Source of the DNA: Melastoma dodecandrum
Lineage: Eukaryota > Streptophyta > Magnoliopsida > Myrtales > Melastomataceae
Direction: 5' to 3'
Assembly: GCA_029817715.1 (NCBI GenBank)
Contig: JARUPY010000397.1
Span: forward strand, 4,960,001 to 5,024,000
DNA length: 64,000 nucleotides
The notes beneath the pieces were generated by a model. The model did not search any database. It had not been told where the DNA came from and saw only the letters and a list, made by a program, of their open reading frames with translations. How positions within the stretch are numbered: the stretch's first letter is position 1; each line of letters opens with the position of its first letter. Made by a program: the position numbers and the translations under genes. This document shows positions 1-10,900 of this stretch, in pieces.

Positions 1-204
1 TCTAAAGTGAATTGTTATATATGGGGACAAGCCCTATTTATAGCTCCAAAAATAATCTAAGCAAATCAAATAAAATCTCAACAAAATCTTAAATAAGAGA
101 TATTATATCTCCTATAAAATCTTTCTCATATTAAAATATTTCCTAAGATACTTTCTAAGATATTTCCTAAGATTTTCTTATCAGGCTTGATCCAATCACC
201 AACA
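1..204 (-). repeat. 3' LTR of copia 1 (partial)
   Basis: Matches 3817-4012 with scattered differences and the same end (caccaaca). A TATA box, TATAAATA on the minus strand, lies at 35-42. The first ~71 bp of the LTR lie outside the window. Confidence 0.92.
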
Positions 205-217
205 AACTTCTCCTTGG
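205..217 (-). other. Polypurine tract of copia 1
   Basis: On the minus strand this reads CCAAGGAGAAGTT immediately before the LTR start TGTTGG, the expected place and composition for the plus-strand primer. Confidence 0.75.
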
Positions 218-218
218 A

Positions 219-3200
219 TCAAGAGCTGATAGACACGCCAATTTTTTGTCGAAGCCACTCAAATCTGCTCTGGTGAAATGACTTGGTGAAAATATCGGCT
301 AGCTGATCTTCTGTAGAACAGTAAATCAGCTCTACTTCTCCCATTTGCTGCACTTCTCTAAGATAATAATACTTAACATTAAAGTGTTTTGTTTTACCAT
401 GGAAAACTGGATTTTTTGAAATCGCCAGTGCAGCTTGGTTATCAACAGAGACTTTCGTCTCCTTCTCCATTCTGTAACCCATATCATCCAGAAGCTTCCT
501 CAACCAAATAGCTTGATTTACAGCACATGTTGCTGCAACAAACTCAGCTTCTGCAGTCGATTGAGCTACAATTTCTTGTTTCTTTGAGCACCATGACAAA
601 CAAGCTGATCCCAAGGAGAAATAATACCTAGAAGTACTCTTCATGTCATCTACAGAACCAGCCCAATCACTATCAAAAAATCCATAAAGCTCAAATTTCT
701 GACACCTCCTGTACTTCACACCATGAGAACTCTCCCCTTTGAGATACCTGAGCACCCTTTTCGCACATGTAGAAATCTTGAAAGCACACTTACAGAAAAC
801 AAAATATCTGGTCGAGTTGCTGTCAAGTACATTAGGCAACCAATTAAGCTTCTGTAGAATGCATTGTCTGCAGGAGTAGAGCCATCGTTTCTGCTCAGTT
901 TCTCCTTCTGATTCATGGGAGTTGTTACACTTTTGCACTCCTCCATGCGAAATCTTTTCAAAATTTCTCCAACATACTTCTTTTGACACAGGAAGATCTC
1001 ACCTGGACTTTGATTCACCTCCATGCCAAGGAAGAATGACATCTCTCCCAAGTCTGTCATTTCAAACATCCGCATCAGATTCTGTTTTAGCTTCTGTATG
1101 AGTTTCTGATCATTTCTAGTAACCAGAAGATCATCCACGTATAAGGAAATAATAATCACACTCATATCAACCTTCTTGACATACAGAGTGTGCTCATTGC
1201 GGCTTCTTTCAAAGCCTAACTCAACCAAATAATCATCAAGCTTACTGTACCAAGCACTTGGAGCTTGCTTTAACCCATACGGAGCCTTCTTCAACCTATA
1301 CACCTTCTGTTCAGGTTCTGCAACCCAGAAACCTTCTGGTTGCTCTACATAAATCTCCTCCTGCAGAATCCCATTAAGAAATACGGATTTAACATCAAGT
1401 TGGAATATCTTCCATTCCTTTTCTGTAGCAATTGCAAATATCAACCTGATTGTGTCAAGTTTTGCCACAGGAGCAAAGGTTTCTGAATAATCTACCCCCC
1501 ATACTTGAGAGTAGCCCTTCACAACAAGCCTAGCTTTATGCTTGTTCACGGAACCATCTGGGTTAAGCTTCGTTCTGTAGACCCACTTAACTCCTATAAC
1601 CTTTCGACCGATTGGTCTATCCACAAGCTCCCATGTCTGATTCTTCTCAATCATAGCTAGCTCCTCCTGCATTGCAACTAGCCACCTGCAAATCCAGCAG
1701 GTTCTAATACTGCGACATTGCATCTTTCATAGATTTCAGTCAATGATCTCGAACCTCTCAGGTGGATCATCAATCTGTTGTTCAGAACTGAGTTGCTCCT
1801 CAACGTTTTGTTCCTCCAAAATAGGCTTATGTGACACATGCCAAGTATGCTCAGAGTCTGATTCTCTGTCCGACCAGATCCACCTCTCCTCTTCAAAGAA
1901 CTTGACATCTCTTCTCACAATTATCTTCTCACTCTGCGGCTGATAAACTTTATAAGCCTTCGATTTCATGCTATATCCAACACATTCTGGAGAAGTTATC
2001 AATAAAAATGATGAAATACCTGCTTCCATTTATGGAAGCCTCCGACATCGGTCCACAAACATCTGTGTGTATAAGCTGTAGCTTTTTACTAGCTCTCTAG
2101 TCCGTACTTTTGAAAGGAAGCCTCGTCTGCTTTCCCAGCACACACGTTTTGTAGTTAGATGTATCCTTCTGTTGTAGAACTGAAAGTTCAACTGCCATCT
2201 CATTCTTCAGCAAAAACTCTTTGCCCTTGCTGTGGAAATGTCTCAGCCTTTTGTGCCAAAGTTCTGCTTCATCAATCTGAGCCACTAAAGCTTTTTGACT
2301 CTGTGACGCAGGATCAAAAGAGAAACACTTTTCCTTCATTCGAATCTTAAGTATCTCCTTTCCAGACGAATCTGCTATCATACAGAACCCGTCTTCAAAC
2401 ATCACCTTGTACCCCTTTTGCACAGGTTGACATACACTCAACAAGTTCTGGTCAATCTTAGGTACATACAAAACATCACCGATTAGCCTTGCACCTTCTG
2501 GACCATCAATGACGACATCTCCTTTCCCTTCAACGTCAATGTAATCACCATTCCCGATCCTTACTCAAGCACAGAAGCTTCGATCTAGACTTGCAAATGA
2601 CTTTTTATCATATGTCATGTGGTGGGTACATCCGCTATTCACCAGCCAGCTTCTACGAGTCAATCCTATAGCAGAACAGGATGCTGTAAACATCAATTCT
2701 ACCTCATGATTCGCAGCAGCTTCTGTAGCACTTTGCTGAGAATCTTTTTCCGGGCAAAATCTTGCAATATGCCCTAACTTCTGACAATTATTACACTTCA
2801 CGTCTGGCCTCTTACAAAACTTGTAATGTGGGTGACTTCTGCCTCCATAGTGTTTGCACGGATCTAGTTTCTTGTTCTGATCAGCAGCAGGACGCCTCTG
2901 TTCACCAGAACCTCTACTTTTGCTTGAACCTTCTGTAGTCCCCTTCTACTGGCTCCACGGCTTCTTCCCTTTTTCCAGAATATGTTGTCTTCGACCTTGC
3001 TGGTAAGGCTCCCTCAGTAGGAACTTTAACTTCCCGTCTCATCAGCCTTCTCTGTTCCTGAGCCTGCAACGCACTCAACAACTCCGCCAGCTTTATGTCC
3101 GATAGATCTCTCGTATTCTCCAATGAAGCAATCGTAGTTTCAAAAAGTTCTGGCACCGATACCAAAGCCTTCTGCACAATTCTCTCATCCTTCATATCTG

Positions 3201-3699
3201 TACCTAGAACTCTCATTCTGTCGGCCAGATTTATCAATCTGTTAGAGAAATCCTTCATAGCTTCATCCTCCTTCATCTGTTGCCTCTCAAATTCTTTCAT
3301 CAAATTCAAAACCATCATGCCCATTATCTTCTCGTCACCTTCATACTCCTCCTTCAAGAAATTTCAAATGTCCTTCGCAGTCTGGAACTTCATGATCCTC
3401 ATGAATATTGTAGGCGACACTGCAGCATAGAGACATGACTTCGCCATTGCCTTCTTCGTGACTATTTCCTTGTGATACCGAATCTGGTTGATAGTAGGGT
3501 TGTCGGGGAGTGCATTCACGGTGCAGTCATCTTCCACTGCTTCCCACAAATCGCTGCCCTCTATGAAAGCGTTCATCTTCACCGCCCAAGCTTGATAGTT
3601 CTCCCCATCAAACATAGGTGGCATCGTAGAAGAGAAAGTGCTTGCACTTGCCTCCATCTCCTTCTTTTGGATGAAAAGCAAAAATCTCAAATTCTTCAC
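219..3699 (-). pseudogene. copia 1 Gag-Pol polyprotein, broken
   Basis: Successive frames on the minus strand give: Gag start and UBN2-type Gag (3699-2914, two frames); zinc knuckle CNNCQKLGHIARFC (~2800-2760); protease reading VNSG where family members have DSG, so the catalytic Asp is replaced by Asn (~2630); GAG-pre-integrase (2471-2097, with LWHKRLRHFHSKG); a short integrase start (IHTDVCGPM at ~2070-2040); and the post-integrase KAYKVYQP segment (~1960). Reverse transcriptase follows with YVDD intact (1723 to ~990), then RNase H with the motifs SDWAGS, AEAEFVAA and DNQAALAI (~690-420). Between the first integrase Asp segment and KAYKVYQP only ~70 bp remain, so most of the DDE core is deleted. 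At least five frame changes or stops interrupt it, so it is non-autonomous. Confidence 0.9.
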
Positions 3700-3731
3700 A
3701 AGACTTCCACAGCTCCCGAAAGATCACAAAC

Positions 3732-3743
3732 GCTCTGATACCA
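3732..3743 (-). other. Primer-binding site of copia 1
   Basis: The plus strand reads gctctgatacca, the reverse complement of TGGTATCAGAGC, which pairs with the 3' end of initiator tRNA-Met, the usual copia primer. It lies 2 bp from the 5' LTR. Confidence 0.93.
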
Positions 3744-3745
3744 AT

Positions 3746-4012
3746 TGTAGGTGTTCCTGGTGTAGGAACCAAACCACTTCAATGACCGAAACTCTCTCTA
3801 ACTTTATTGAACAAACTCTAAAGTAAAATGTTACATATGAGGACAAGCCCTATTTATAGGGGTACAAATAGTCTAAAGAAATCAAATAAAATCTCAAAAA
3901 AATCTTAAATAAGAGATACTATATCTCCTATAAAATCTTTAAAATATTTCCTAAGATACTACCTAAGATATTTCCTAAGATTTTCGTATCAGACTTGATC
4001 CAATCACCAACA
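3746..4012 (-). repeat. 5' LTR of copia 1 (267 bp)
   Basis: On the plus strand it starts TGTAGGTG and ends CCAACA. A TATA box (TATAAATA on the minus strand) lies at 3851-3858. The inner part matches the window-edge LTR at 1-204. Confidence 0.92.
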
Positions 4013-6535
4013 CGGACACTACAGGGCAGTGCCATGAGTACATTCCCTTTGGTTCAGGCAGGTGGTCGTGCCCCGGAGCCCTCCTAGCACGCCAGGTGGG
4101 CCACCTGACACTGGGAAGGCTTCTGCAGGGGTTCCACATAGGAAGCACGGATGAAGTGGATATGAAAGAAGGACTTGGGGTTCACTTTCCAAAGGCGACT
4201 CCGTTGGAGGCTCTCGTGTGTCCACGGCTGTCGAGCCGACTCTACGGGAGGAGTCGCGAATAGTGTGAAACATGAAATATTCATACCATACCTATTACTG
4301 GTCTGATGATGATATAATCACATGATACGTTGCTCTTTCCAACTTCATGCATGGCTGCATGCAGTACGAGTAGTATTACAACAATAGCCGAACATATTGC
4401 ATGAAAATTTCAAGAATATTACGAATGGGAGTATTACATTTACGAATTCAAGGATATGGATGGTAGCTTTTATTGTGATTTCCGATTTTTTTAAATAGTT
4501 AAATAATGTATCTGAGTTTAGAGATTCCTAATATATGGCCCCATTAGGGATATCCAGTTTGCTTAATAAGGAAATTGCTCTCAGCAACAATGATATGAAA
4601 ATTAAAACTAAACGAGTTTAGCATATATTTTAAACCTTAACATCCATTGATCTTCCGGAACCGGGACACAAGTTTTAGTGTTTCCAGTATTCGTACCTTC
4701 TAATCTAATATAAATCATGGACATTGTAAGCGTGCCATCGGTTCCTTGCATAACGTGTAGTTTAGACGACGTGAGGATTCGAGGTCCGCTCTTCCAATGC
4801 ATCATTTGGTCGACGCCAGGACTCGAGCGACTAGGAATTACGAAGGAGACCGGATGGATCATTCAATCGATTCTTAATCAGGCATGCTTGAGCCCTCGCT
4901 CGACCATCCCGGCTCCCCATACAGTAGTCAAAGGCGACAAAGGTGCATGGCCCATCTAGCAACGTTTGGGACGATGGGGAGCGGCTTGCGACCGATCCAT
5001 GATGCCTCCTTAGAAAATATTTTTTTATGTTGCCTAGATAGTCTATTATGGAGTTGCCACCTGTTTATATTTTATAAAGGACTATTTGAATCGAAAAAAA
5101 TTGCTTGACATTTCTATCTACTCGTTTTTCACATTCACATACGATAGTTTTTTCTCCAAAACATGTCATGATTACGAAGGTTGGACTCGATCCGAGGATC
5201 ATACTGGATTCATATAACTTATTTACGGGTATTGGATTCGATTCAAATTTTGGGATTGAACTCATGTTTGTTTTAATCAACACTTTAATTCACATAATCA
5301 ACTACAATCAAGTATTTAGATCAAAGTAGGAGGAAGGATGCCAACTTAGAATATATACACTTGAGCTCAAGACCAGCTAAAGTTTGACTTAGAAATTCGA
5401 GGAGGTCCCTTTGACCTTCCCTTATTTAATTAGTTTCATTTTCATTATTTTATTTAAATTTTAATTTGATTAATTGACTTTTTTTGGGTTAATTGATAAC
5501 AACCTGGATCCAACTGGCGTTGACCTGCCAGAACATACCCTTAACACACTTCTTTGTACTATGAAGGAGACTTTCGTACGCAATTTTGTTACCTTTTCAA
5601 TGCTTTGATACTCTTTTCTTTACTCATTTCCTATATGCTGCCAACCTAACTAAGTATTACTTAATAGGTTCCTCCTATTATAGTAGGAAAGATCTTTACT
5701 CATACGCTCTCATTTATCAATAGCAGGTACTTTGTACTCTTTCTGATATTATTGAATCGGTTCTCAGCTGCTTTAATTGGATTATTGGGAAAATTTCGGC
5801 CTTCGTCCTCGACTCGAGTGTTGTTGGTTGTTGCTGAATCCATTCCATTTGAAGAACTTGTCTCGAATTCGTTCTCATAGGATCTTGAATTTCTTTTCAT
5901 GTTTTGAATACTTGCTTTTCGAGAAGAACTTTGAAGTTGAAATGGATATCTCAATAGATGTCATCTGGATGTCCAAAACAAGGGGACATTAGGATCGAGG
6001 CACGGCAACTGCAGTTGCTTCAGTTCATGAGTATCTGAGACTTTGCAGCACTTCGAGAGCATTTCCCCTTCCATTTCATTCCTTTCCAAACACAGCTTTG
6101 ATAATCTTACTTTTCTAGTATTGTAGTGAGCGAATCAAACCATACTTTATGAAAAGCCTTCGAAACTGTGTATGAGTAGACACCAACGGATAATGGAGAC
6201 CATCTACCTGTACCTCAACACAGACATCCTCTGTTGCACACTTGGACAAAGCTGAAACATCTACATCAGCTCCCAGGTTGCATTGTCAGACATCTTTACA
6301 AGCAGTAATAGAATGAATTCATGCTTTAGTTGAAAAGGGACCTGTTGCACTGGGGAAGGCAAGTTCGCTTGCCGCAGCAGTGTTGGCCAAGATCCGTCAT
6401 TGTGGTAGGACCATGGGCTGCAGGCACAAAGAAAAACTGTAGGTAACCATTTGTCGCAACAAAGGAGCGAAAATCTTAAGTACAAATGGGAAATCGGCAT
6501 TTTGAATCTATTTCGGTGAATTTAACACGTTTGCA
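4013..6535. other. Intergenic DNA without a recognisable gene
   Basis: No frame gives a protein I recognise and no convincing exon chain is visible. Around 4600-5060 the minus strand contains ggtggcaactcc next to other GC-rich stretches. This loosely resembles the GTGGCGACTCC part of the Ogre LTRs further right and may be a decayed LTR relic. 5330-6000 is AT-rich. 6000-6500 has short open stretches on the minus strand that I could not assign. Confidence 0.4.
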
Positions 6536-6972
6536 TTACCTGGAAATGCAGGAGAGGAAGGTCCTTGAGATCCTTAAGATCTTCCCCTCATCGTACAAGA
6601 ATGCCGTGAGCCGCTTGAACTCGGGCTTGAGGTCATAAAGCTCGCCGAGCTCGCTCAAATGGCAGTCAGTCCGGGCCACGACCACCACGATCCCCGACCC
6701 ATCACAGTCGATCTCGAGGTGGCCGACATCAACTGAGGATGGCACCGATTGACCGGCCAAGAAGTCAAGGGACAAGTAGGGTCTCCGAGGAGTCAAGCAG
6801 GATCTCACGGACTCTCAGGAAAGTCCAACCCGCTAGGCGGGGGATGGAAGAAGCAGATGTGCTCGTGGTGGCCCAGGAGGCTGAGGTCGATGTTGGACAG
6901 GAACATCTGACGCGGTTGGGTGTTAGCCCTCGAGAACAGGATGGTTCTCTCGATCAGCTTTAGATCCTCCAT
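6536..6972 (-). pseudogene. BAHD acyltransferase, N-terminal fragment (pseudogene)
   Basis: BAHD enzymes transfer acyl groups from CoA thioesters to alcohols or amines. From the minus-strand ATG at 6972 the frame reads MEDLKLIERT, then MFLSNIDLSLLG and CFFHPP, which match the N-terminal LSNID...VYFF region of the family. After a frameshift near 6806 the next frame gives LDFLAGQSV and GHLEIDCDGSGIVVVVA, matching the family's FYPLAGRL...G+LEIDCNGEGVLFVEA stretch, and KPEFKRL. The similarity stops near 6560. Only about 140 of the usual ~430 residues are present, and the catalytic HXXXD and the DFGWG motifs are missing. Exact subfamily is unknown. Confidence 0.65.
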
Positions 6973-7201
6973 CACCACCACCACCTCCTCTTTTTCCTTA
7001 CTTGAGACCAAAGAGCTTGACTTAAAAGTTTGATACTAATTAATACTAGGATGATTCATCCTGCCATTAACAGAAGACATTGTGGGCGGAGTTACTTCCT
7101 CTCTTCCATTAAGCTCTCAGTTTCCTTTTCCGTTGCCTGGATTAAATGCTAGAATTGCTAACATAACAACAATCAATGACTTCGGGTGAAAAAAGGACAA
7201 G

Positions 7202-7206
7202 TATGT
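7202..7206. repeat. Target-site duplication of copia 2, left copy (TATGT)
   Basis: TATGT directly precedes the 5' LTR and is repeated directly after the 3' LTR at 51861-51865. Confidence 0.85.
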
Positions 7207-7550
7207 TATTAGAATATCAACACCTTCTAGATTTTTCTTAGCCTTAGATATTTTCTTAGAAAAATCTAGGTTCTTCTAAATATTTAAATATTTCCGCTAA
7301 ATATTTTTATCCTTGTTGTGCATTTTGTATCACAAAATTCATGGAGTTCCTAAAATAGGGGTGGGTACCTCCCATTTTGTACCAAAAAATCTTCAAGTAG
7401 CAGTAAGAGATATATGTTAGAGAAGTACTCTAGTTCTCCTCATCTTCTCATATTCTTCTTTGTCTTTCCTTTTAAGTTTGGGGAGGGTAGAGTTAGTCAA
7501 AGCTTTGGCAACTAACTTAAGCCAAGAGTCCGAAGGTTGTGGGTTCAACA
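7207..7550 (+). repeat. 5' LTR of copia 2 (344 bp)
   Basis: Starts TATTAGAATATC and ends gggttcaaca. It is shorter than the 3' LTR (373 bp): it lacks about 20 bp after cttctaga, and the TATA-box stretch is reduced to ctaaaatagggg. Confidence 0.9.
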
Positions 7551-7552
7551 TT

Positions 7553-7564
7553 TTGTATCAGAGT
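7553..7564 (+). other. Primer-binding site of copia 2, decayed
   Basis: ttGTATCAGAGt just inside the LTR matches the initiator-Met site TGGTATCAGAGC at the central nine positions. Confidence 0.75.
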
Positions 7565-7586
7565 CGAGTTGTCGGGGGTCGAGGCG

Positions 7587-7740
7587 CCAAAGTCTAGCGG
7601 ATGTTCTGCCGAAGTCCAGCGGAGGTTCTGCCGAAGTCTCGCGGAGGTTCTGCAAAAGTTCAGCGGAGGTTCTGCCGAAGTCCAGTGAACGCTCTGCAGA
7701 AGTACACCGGAGGTTCGGCTGAAATACCGTCGAAGTTCTG
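7587..7740 (+). repeat. Seven 22-bp tandem repeats in the copia 2 leader
   Basis: Units of the type CCGAAGTCCAGCGGAGGTTC plus TG, at 7587, 7609, 7631, 7653, 7675, 7697 and 7719, diverging toward the right. They lie between primer-binding site and gag. Because 22 is not a multiple of 3 a reading frame would shift at each unit, so a coding role is unlikely; a leader or packaging role is only a guess. Confidence 0.85.
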
Positions 7741-7799
7741 TCGAGAAAGCCGAAATTCGGGATTGCGTCGAACATAGGTCGGGGATCAGGCTACGCTTC

Positions 7800-7923
7800 C
7801 AGAAGTTGAGATCGGTGTGGCGGAATTCAACACTGTCGGCATGCTGAAAAAAATTAAATAACCAAAATTATAGCAAGTGGAAGACGTGCATGGAATCCAA
7901 GGCCCAGATCACTGGGAGATCAT
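7800..7923 (+). pseudogene. copia 2 gag, 5' piece
   Basis: The frame reads VAEFNTVGMLKK, like the Gag start MAEFNTVGMLKK, with GTG in place of ATG. After two small frame changes it continues as NNQNYSKWKTCMES and DHWEII and then stops at the Ogre insertion. The Gag frame resumes at 47540 with the sequence for GSETTPLEEDATTL. Confidence 0.85.
7919..7923. repeat. Target-site duplication of the Ogre array, left copy (ATCAT)
   Basis: ATCAT before the first LTR's TG, repeated as ATCAT at 47540-47544 after the last LTR's CA. Confidence 0.93.
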
Positions 7924-10900
7924 TGTAATACCTCAAATGAGCCGCAAACTGTCTAAACCTCAACGAACGCACCGATAACAGAGGCCTCGAATTAGCATGA
8001 ACATCCTTCCTATATACGGATTCAAGAGTGCTTAAGTTTAAAGGATATGAAGCTGCTTTGTTCAACGACTCCAATGCAACAATTGTATCCCAATCTATAT
8101 ACACGCCCTCCTTGTACAGACAGTTCAATCTTTTCCAGGAGCCATGCCCTCCCAAGAAGGAAAAGAAAAGAAGAAGAAAAAAACAAACTACCATACAGCC
8201 CATTCGCAACAACAAGCTGCAGCCACAGTCGGCACCCCAACATGATGGTTCAAAGCAGTTTGCTTTTACAATGTCGCGGCTGCGGCTATTGTCGCCTAAA
8301 ATGCGCAGCAGGAAAAAGAACGCCCGAGTTCCTCACGACGGCAAAATCAGTGGCAATGATACTTCGAATGAATGAAGAAGATAGGAAGCCTCCTAGAGAT
8401 AGGACAAGTTCCTCCTAAGCACTTGTCTCTCGTCAAACCCCAAGTGTCTTTGGACACTGAAAGAAGCAGATTGGCATGGTCAGAGGAGAACCTGGAAGCC
8501 ATAAACTGAAGATGAATGAGTTTGAGAGTGAGGCAGAGATTCATACTCTACATGATGGCGGTCTGTTGAGGCAGCCTTAACAGCCAACAAAGCCTCGAAT
8601 CACATAGACGCAATCACATGGAGATCAGGATTTTCAGATCATACAGCCTCAAATTCATCAAACGGTTCAGCAGCCATTGATGTCCCATCTGCGACAACCC
8701 GCCTAACTTCAGACACAGGCACAAATCTCATCAAAGCTGGCCAAAGACGGTACTGCCGCAACCACAGCCACAGCAAGTCAAACAACACACGCGACAATGA
8801 CATATTCAACGGTGGCAACAACATCAACAAAGGAAGCAGCGGCCACAATTGATACCCCTACATGACGGTTCGAGACTGTCCGCTGCCCAGCCGAAGCAAC
8901 ACTAACCTGTCGTAACTGCAATGGCTCCCACTCGAATCTGAACGCCAGCAAACAACCTTGGTCGGATGTCCCATCGCTTCATATCCAACAGTGTTCTCCG
9001 ACCTGTCCATGCAACGCCAACAACTTCAGCAACAGGTTCTGGCGCTAACCAGGCCACCATCCCTTGCTCAACAGCAGTCCCTTCCGGTTTTCAGCTAAGA
9101 CAATTAAATCCCAGCAAAAAACAAACCACAAAGGAGAGGACTGGGCAAGCCCAAGCCCTCCAATACCAACCCAAAGCAAATCAAGCCCAAGACAGCCTAC
9201 AATGATTTGCCAAACCAACCCTCAAACACAACCCACAAAGCCCAAGGAAGCTCAGCCCCATAACACAAGGCCAAAACAAATGGCCAATCAAAGAAAACCC
9301 AAACCACAAACCATGACAAGGCAGCCCAAGGTAGCTCAGCCCATAAGCCAAACACAAAACCAGCTGGCCCAGCCCAGATCGAAAGAGGATCATCACTTAC
9401 CTGCAATCCCCGACAGGATCCTGCTCTGACGCGTCCACGATTGCAGGTTGCCACCTCCCACGCACCCTCAGCCTCCACTCTCAGGAAGATCACCTGGCCA
9501 ACGTCCTGAGGTGATCTTGTCTCCTAACGGTTTGTCCTTTCAACCGGAGACGAACCGGAAGGGAACTGAATGGAAACCAAGTTCTGAAACAGAGAGAGAG
9601 GGGGAAGAATCAATGAGGATAGGAGATAAACCAGAAGACTTCTGGTTGGGAGGGGGAGGGAAGAGAATAAAAGAAGAAGAAGAAGCATAACTCAAGGGGG
9701 GGGGGGAGCAATCAAGCAGTAAAAAAAAACGCTTACCAATTCCCGGGGGGAAAATTCTTTCTTCCTTCAGAAGGGGTGGAGGGAATTGACGCAGCCATCG
9801 TCTCTCTCCCTCATCTCTTTGCGTCTTTCAACGACCAGGAACCTCCATCTTCCCTTGGGCGACCAGCCACATCCGTTGCAAGAACTTTCCTGCATCTGCC
9901 AGCCAAGGTAAGAACAACCAAACTCAACAAGAACTCCTTAGTGGCCAACCCAAACGGGGGAGGAGCACAACATACCTCCAGACGGCGAAGACTGGCTTCC
10001 CAGACACGGCGAGGATGCTGGCGTCCCAGACATAGCGAGGATGCTGGCTTCCCAGACGCGGCGACGTCCTCAGCAACAATCGGAGACAAATCTCCTCCTA
10101 TAGACAACTCTGTCGGCCCCAACTGTCTGTCGTTAAAAAAATGGTTCCATACTCTTCGTGAGGAGCCATTCCTGGAGCAATCTCCATCTGCCTCCCCCTG
10201 CACAACGAAGGAGCTTTGAGTCTTACCTCCTGAAGCCCCACGGCTTCTCGGAGGACTTCTTTTGTTACTAACATTCTCTTCTACTCGTACAGATTTTAGA
10301 ACAGCAAAAGGAGAAAACGACTAACTGATAGGGACAACGAAAACCTGCCAACTCCGCGCCAACAGTTCCTGGGGGGTAGCTACAAGGAGCTTCTTCTTCA
10401 ACTGGCGTTGGAGTTTTCAACGAGCGCCATCTTGGGAGTTGACGGCCAGCGGAGATCCGGCGACAACAGATTATGTCTACCTTGGCGGGTGCCTCCAGAG
10501 TCTGCGGTGATAACCCACGGCCTCAGTTCTGGCCATCTCTTCCCCGGAGTCCACAAAAGCGTCCAGGAGTCTACAGCATCCCAGTTCCTTTCAGTCTTGC
10601 TCCGGGCGTTCTGAAGCCCATAGCGGTTCTCCTCATACTCGCGGTTTCCCTGACGACCATGCCTTCTCCAAACATCTGCACTTCCTCCCCGCACTCCCCA
10701 GCGAATCCAAAGCAGCAAACTCAGCGGCAGCCCCGGCAACCTTCTTCATCAGTCCACGCTGCCACCGTCCCTGCCTTTGCCAGCCCGCTACCGTCGTTTC
10801 TCTCCTCTTCGAGCTCAGGTCCGACCGTCCCCGAGTCACAACCCGGCGTCCCCACCTCAAACAGTCTCAGATCCGGTCGCCCCAACTCCGATGGTCCTCC

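Larger units (their letters stand above)
1..4012 (-). mobile_element. Ty1/copia LTR retrotransposon 1, degraded, truncated by the window edge
   Basis: A copia element read on the minus strand. Its 5' LTR is at 3746-4012 and its 3' LTR at 1-204, with about 70 bp of the latter lying outside the window. Next to the 5' LTR is a primer-binding site complementary to the initiator tRNA-Met end, and next to the 3' LTR is a polypurine tract. Between them, in the minus direction, lie gag, zinc knuckle, protease, GAG-pre-integrase, a remnant of integrase, reverse transcriptase and RNase H, which is the Ty1/copia order. The coding region is broken into several frames and most of the integrase core is missing. 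The expected target duplication cannot be checked because the left end is outside the window; the right flank begins cggac. Confidence 0.93.

Noticed and set aside
7587..7740. CRISPR-like reading of the 22-bp tandem repeats
   Set aside because: The units are contiguous with no spacers, and they lie in a plant retrotransposon leader.
7868..8418. Minus-strand frame starting MLLRMGCMVVCFFLL, with a hydrophobic stretch, in LTR 1 (also in LTRs 2 and 3)
   Set aside because: It lies across the LTR border and its hydrophobic run comes from an A/G-rich tract read in reverse; overlapping frames exist on the other strand.
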